64,000 nt of DNA, from contig CAWJAM010000001.1 in NCBI GenBank assembly GCA_963840835.1, positions 124,001 through 188,000 on the forward strand, read 5' to 3'. How positions within the stretch are numbered: position 1 is the stretch's first letter; each line of letters begins with the position of its first letter. The notes beneath the pieces were generated by a model that made no database searches, was not told the origin of the DNA, and saw only the letters and a program-made list of their open reading frames with translations. Source of the DNA: Rubrobacter_D sp963840835 (lineage in GTDB: Bacteria; Actinomycetota; Rubrobacteria; Rubrobacterales; Rubrobacteraceae). The translations under genes were made by a program, and so were the position numbers. Positions 61,111-64,000 of this stretch are shown piece after piece.

Positions 61111-61431
61111 GTTACCCCCTCCCCTTGTACCCGCCGTTGCCCGAGACGACGTTGCTCGTCCCGCCTGCCGTCCCTCCGACCACCGTGCCTGGCGCTCTTG
61201 CTCGTTGAAAAACCCGTCGCAGTGGTTTATAGATCAGGGCAACCGTCTTTCGAGGCGATCGACCCCTCGCGGGTGCAACGAACTAGTACATGGAAGGATG
61301 GAGGGGCATGCGGTCCTACGGAATCTACACTACAGACCATTCCCGGTCTCGGCCAAACACGGATGGCTCGAAGCACAAGCGACTACTATCTGCCAACAAG
61401 ATGTTCTTTGTCGGTGTAAAATAGTAACAAT
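61111..61431. other. Intergenic region with a possible gene remnant
   Basis: On the minus strand a frame without a start ends at TAA (61114-61112) and reads TAGGTSNVVSGNGGYKGRG at its C-terminus, preceded by VALIYKPLRRVFQ. It looks like the tail of a Gly-rich protein but cannot be traced upstream beyond about 61270. Base composition drops after 61290. The right end holds the topA -10. No other feature seen. Confidence 0.35.
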
Positions 61432-61432
61432 A
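61417..61432 (+). promoter_or_regulatory. Leaderless -10 (TAAAAT) of topA
   Basis: TAAAAT at 61417-61422 ends nine bases before the ATG at 61432, and there is no ribosome site (TAGTAACAAT precedes the ATG). The mRNA would start within three bases of the start codon. Confidence 0.5.
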
Positions 61433-63540
61433 TGCGACTAATTATCTCTGAGAAAGCAAACACAGCGAAGAAGATCTCCCAGTTCCTCTCCGAGGATTCT
61501 GTGAAGGAGGGCAAGCACCGCTCCGTGCCCCACCACACGTTTATGTGGAAAGGGGAGGAGACGGTCTCCGTCGGGCTCAAGGGGCATGTCCTGAACCCTG
61601 AGTACCCCGAGGAGTATTCCAACTGGCAGAAAGTCGAGCCGCGGGAGCTCATAGACGCGGAGATCCTCAAATCCGTCTCCGAGAAGGGCGTGGCCCAGGC
61701 CGTGACCTCGCTCGCCAAGAAGGCCGACAGTGTGGTGATAGCCACGGACTTCGACCGCGAGGGTGAGTTGATCGGGGTGGAGGCGCTCTCCCTGGTCTTC
61801 GAGGCGAACCCGAAGCTCACGGACCACGTCCAGCGCGCCCGGTTCTCCGCGCTCACGCCAGGCGAGGTGGGGCGCGCCTTCGACGAGCTCCTCGAGGTCT
61901 CCAACGACCTGGCCGATGCCGGGGAGGCTCGGCAGGATATAGACCTGATCTGGGGCGCAACCCTGACCCGCTGGGTCTCGCGCGCCACGAAACGTTACGG
62001 GAGCGCCTTCCTCTCGGTCGGGCGTGTCCAGTCTCCGACCCTGGTCCTTATAGCGGACCGCGAGCGCGAGCGGCGCGCCTTCATCCCTGAACCTTACTGG
62101 GAGCTTGAGGTGAACCTGAAGAACGGTGAGCCGTTCACCGTTCGACACCAGACCGAGCGCTTTGACGATGAGGCCAGGGCGAAGAGCGCCTACGAGAACG
62201 TCGCGGAGACGGCGAGGGTCGAGGAGGTTCAGCAGAAGTCGGCGACCCGCAAGCCGCCGGCGCCGTTCAACACCACGGCCTTCCTCACGGCGGCCGCGAA
62301 CATCGGGATCAGCCCCTCCAGGGCGGCCCGCATCGCCGAAGACCTCTACACCGACGGCTACATCTCTTATCCCAGGACGGACAACACCGTCTACCCGCCC
62401 TCGCTCGACCTGCGCGAGGTGCTCGGCTATCTGGGGCGCGTCGAGGGCGTCGGGCAGCACGCCGAGAAGCTCCTCCGGCAGGACAAGCTCTCGCCCACGC
62501 GGGGGAAGAAGGAGACGACGGACCACCCCCCGATCTACCCGACAGGATACGCCGCGAAGGAGTCGATGCGCGAGGACCGCTGGAAGGTCTACCAGCTCGT
62601 CGTCAGGCGTTTTCTGGCCACCCTCTCCGGCCAGGCGAAGACTCTGAGGACGACGCTCCGCTTCGATTCCGGCGGCGAGCCGCTCGTCACGGGCGGGACG
62701 GTCGTCACCGAGGAGGGTTGGCTAGGCGTCTACCCCTACAGTCGCCGCGCGGACGAGGAGATCCCCAACCTCTCCGAAGGTGACGTAGTCAAGGTCATTG
62801 ACAAAGAGATCCTCTCCAAGGCGACCCAGCCCCCAGGCCGTTACGGCGCTGGCCGCCTCATAACTGTGATGGAGGACCTGGGCCTTGGCACCAAGGCGAC
62901 GCGCCCGAACATTATCCAGAACCTCTACGACCGCGGCTACGTCCACGACGACCCGCTGGTCCCGACGGAGAAGGGCATGGGTGTGGCGCAGGCCCTCACG
63001 GACTTCGCCTCGGAGATAGCCTCCCACGAGATGACCGCCAAGCTCGAGCGCAGCATGGACGAGATCTCGGAGGGCAAGATCAGCAAGGAGACCGTCGTTG
63101 ACTCCTCCCGCGAGGTGCTCCGAAAGGTCTACGACCACCTGCAGGATTCCGAGACCGAGTTCGCGGATATCGTGTGGGATGGCATAAGGACCGACGAGAC
63201 CATAGGCACGTGCCCCGAGAGCGGGCACGACCTGATCATCCGCCGCAACCGGAAGAGCCGCAAGCGCTTCGTGGGCTGCTCTGGCTATCCGGACTGCCGC
63301 GTCACCTATCCTCTGCCGCAGCGCGGTGAGATAATACCCCTAGGTACCCTGTGCGATGCCTGCGGCTCGCCGGAGATCAAGGTGCTCGGGGGGAAGCGCC
63401 CCTGGATAACATGCATTAATATGGACTGCCCGAAGAAGCAGGCGCAGCGCGAGGCCGCCGAGAAGGCGAAGGAACAAGAAGAGGGGGGTGGGGGATCATC
63501 GATCGAGAGCGCTCAGGAACTTCAGAAGTCCACCACATAG
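61432..63540 (+). CDS. topA: DNA topoisomerase I, archaeal type
   Basis: 702 residues. Type IA enzyme relaxing negative supercoils. TOPRIM: RLIISEKANTAKKISQFL and VVIATDFDREGELIGVEAL (acidic metal residues). Domains II-IV: RVQSPTLVLIADRERE, PFNTTAFLTAAANIGISPSRAARIAEDLYTDGYISYPRTDN with the catalytic Tyr, PPGRYGAGRLITVMEDLGLGTKATR. C-terminal zinc ribbons: CPESGHDLI...CSGYPDC and CDACGSPEI...CINMDC. This order and the short length match archaeal TopA, not the ~900-residue actinobacterial enzyme. Confidence 0.92.
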   Translation: MRLIISEKANTAKKISQFLSEDSVKEGKHRSVPHHTFMWKGEETVSVGLKGHVLNPEYPEEYSNWQKVEPRELIDAEILKSVSEKGVAQAVTSLAKKADSVVIATDFDREGELIGVEALSLVFEANPKLTDHVQRARFSALTPGEVGRAFDELLEVSNDLADAGEARQDIDLIWGATLTRWVSRATKRYGSAFLSVGRVQSPTLVLIADRERERRAFIPEPYWELEVNLKNGEPFTVRHQTERFDDEARAKSAYENVAETARVEEVQQKSATRKPPAPFNTTAFLTAAANIGISPSRAARIAEDLYTDGYISYPRTDNTVYPPSLDLREVLGYLGRVEGVGQHAEKLLRQDKLSPTRGKKETTDHPPIYPTGYAAKESMREDRWKVYQLVVRRFLATLSGQAKTLRTTLRFDSGGEPLVTGGTVVTEEGWLGVYPYSRRADEEIPNLSEGDVVKVIDKEILSKATQPPGRYGAGRLITVMEDLGLGTKATRPNIIQNLYDRGYVHDDPLVPTEKGMGVAQALTDFASEIASHEMTAKLERSMDEISEGKISKETVVDSSREVLRKVYDHLQDSETEFADIVWDGIRTDETIGTCPESGHDLIIRRNRKSRKRFVGCSGYPDCRVTYPLPQRGEIIPLGTLCDACGSPEIKVLGGKRPWITCINMDCPKKQAQREAAEKAKEQEEGGGGSSIESAQELQKSTT

Positions 63541-63665
63541 AGAGCAGGTTCGACCTCGCCGATGAACGGGCCTTCTACGTACCCTCGGCGTACACCCGCG
63601 CCACGGGGTACCTGATCCTGCTCGCCATTATCGTCGTGGTCTGGTATTCTGCTGTATACAATTAA
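63495..63665 (+). CDS. Possible small membrane protein without a usual start
   Basis: A frame overlapping the topA 3' end reads FDLADERAFYVPSAYTRATG then a clear membrane helix (LILLAIIVVVWYSAV) and stops at 63663-63665. No ATG, GTG or TTG occurs in frame; ATC 63495 after GGGGGGTGGGGG is the only start-like site. Could be a real TM peptide with a rare start or the tail of a damaged gene. Confidence 0.35.
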   Translation: MIDRERSGTSEVHHIESRFDLADERAFYVPSAYTRATGYLILLAIIVVVWYSAVYN

Positions 63666-63700
63666 GGTAAGTGAAGACAGCGTTAAAGGGTGAGTAGAGC

Positions 63701-64000
63701 TTGGCCCCGATCATTGGCATAACCGCGACTTTGAAAGAGGACGTCGACACCGTCGCGGAGCGGCCTCTCGGCAGGTTCGTAAGGACCGACCTCGACTATG
63801 TGGAGGGCGTCGCGGGGGCCGGGGGGGCTCCCGTGGTGCTACCGCCGGTGGGGGACGAGAGGATGGCCGGGGCGGTGATCCAGAGCCTCGACGGTCTACT
63901 CTTGAGCGGCGGGAGCGACCTCGACCCCGGCTACTACGGCGAGGAGCCGGCACCCGAGCTCGGACCGACGATACCCGAGCGGGACGCCTTCGAGATTGCG
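63701..64000 (+). CDS. Gamma-glutamyl-gamma-aminobutyrate hydrolase-like (class I GATase fold), 3' end cut
   Basis: First 100 codons from TTG 63701 (MAPIIGITATLKEDVDTVAE); the frame runs off the window. PuuD/peptidase C26 family: DYVEGVAGAGGAPVVLPPVG, then LDGLLLSGGSDLDPGYYGEEP and ERDAFEIA, which precede the catalytic Cys region not yet reached. AAAGGGTGAG is the ribosome site. Hydrolyses gamma-glutamyl amides such as gamma-glutamyl-GABA; the exact substrate is open. Confidence 0.88.
   Translation, partial: MAPIIGITATLKEDVDTVAERPLGRFVRTDLDYVEGVAGAGGAPVVLPPVGDERMAGAVIQSLDGLLLSGGSDLDPGYYGEEPAPELGPTIPERDAFEIA

Noticed and set aside
61198..61441. Two short plus-strand frames before topA
   Set aside because: No ribosome site, odd composition, and they run into the topA promoter.

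Overview
The window is high-GC bacterial DNA (roughly 65% by eye) with dense, mostly + strand operons and frequent GTG/TTG starts. The gene content points to an actinobacterium, most likely a deep-branching Rubrobacter-like lineage. The reasons are an actinobacterial group 1h [NiFe]-hydrogenase locus, a DUF2342-type F420-associated metallopeptidase, a class E sortase, a UbiA enzyme of the decaprenyl-phosphate phosphoribosyltransferase type, and archaeal-flavoured DNA enzymes (XPB helicase with Bax1 nuclease, archaeal-type topoisomerase I). The genus is an inference; no rRNA is present.

Layout. 1-2016: end of pgk, then tpiA and secG. 2017-6574: a repeat island, tRNA-Leu(GAG), a phosphodiesterase, ahcY, small unknowns and a second repeat island. 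6597-9202 (-): bax1 and xpb. 9418-13958: a sugar ABC importer whose binding-protein gene carries a frameshift. 13972-17198: YhaM-like nuclease, tatA, the DUF2342 peptidase behind a 9-codon leader ORF, and unknowns. 17286-22374: selA, selB, an unrelated-looking membrane protein gene of lower GC, and tRNA-Sec(UCA). 22563-28390: moaC and a siroheme/heme operon (sirC-like, hemA, hemC, cobA-hemD fusion, hemB). 28435-45374: a glutaredoxin-like member of a selenoprotein family (Cys form here), then the complete hydrogenase locus (hypA, hypB, small and large subunits, NifU-like protein, conserved unknowns, protease, a 33-residue peptide, hypF, two hypC, hypD, hypE, SIS protein). A toxin-antitoxin pair and a decayed copy of the SIS gene interrupt the locus after hypE. 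45403-52304: hemL, menaquinone genes (menG, polyprenyl synthase, an amidohydrolase), a TPR protein, tatA-like and tatC. 52567-56881: SRPBCC protein, menA, the UbiA and flippase-like pair, sortase. 57071-61110: an MFS exporter divergent from an EspR-like regulator, ImmA/IrrE peptidase and MAB_1171c-type membrane protein operon. 61432-64000: archaeal-type topA and the start of a glutamine-amidotransferase-like hydrolase.

How it fits together. The hydrogenase (H2 oxidation), menaquinone and heme genes together suggest respiration that can scavenge trace H2. The Sec genes imply selenoproteins, but no gene in this window shows a convincing internal Sec codon.

The least explained feature is the intergenic repeat system. 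Short units (GCTGAAAT, CCTGAAG, GCTGACAAGCG) form inverted arrays around a core of about 105 bp present in at least four copies. The same unit families run into the 3' ends of genes, where GCTGA or CCTGA supplies the stop codon, and a shared AGCGACCGAAGGGAGCG block supplies the ribosome-binding site of four genes. Several genes also look leaderless, with a -10 box 6-9 bases before the start codon.
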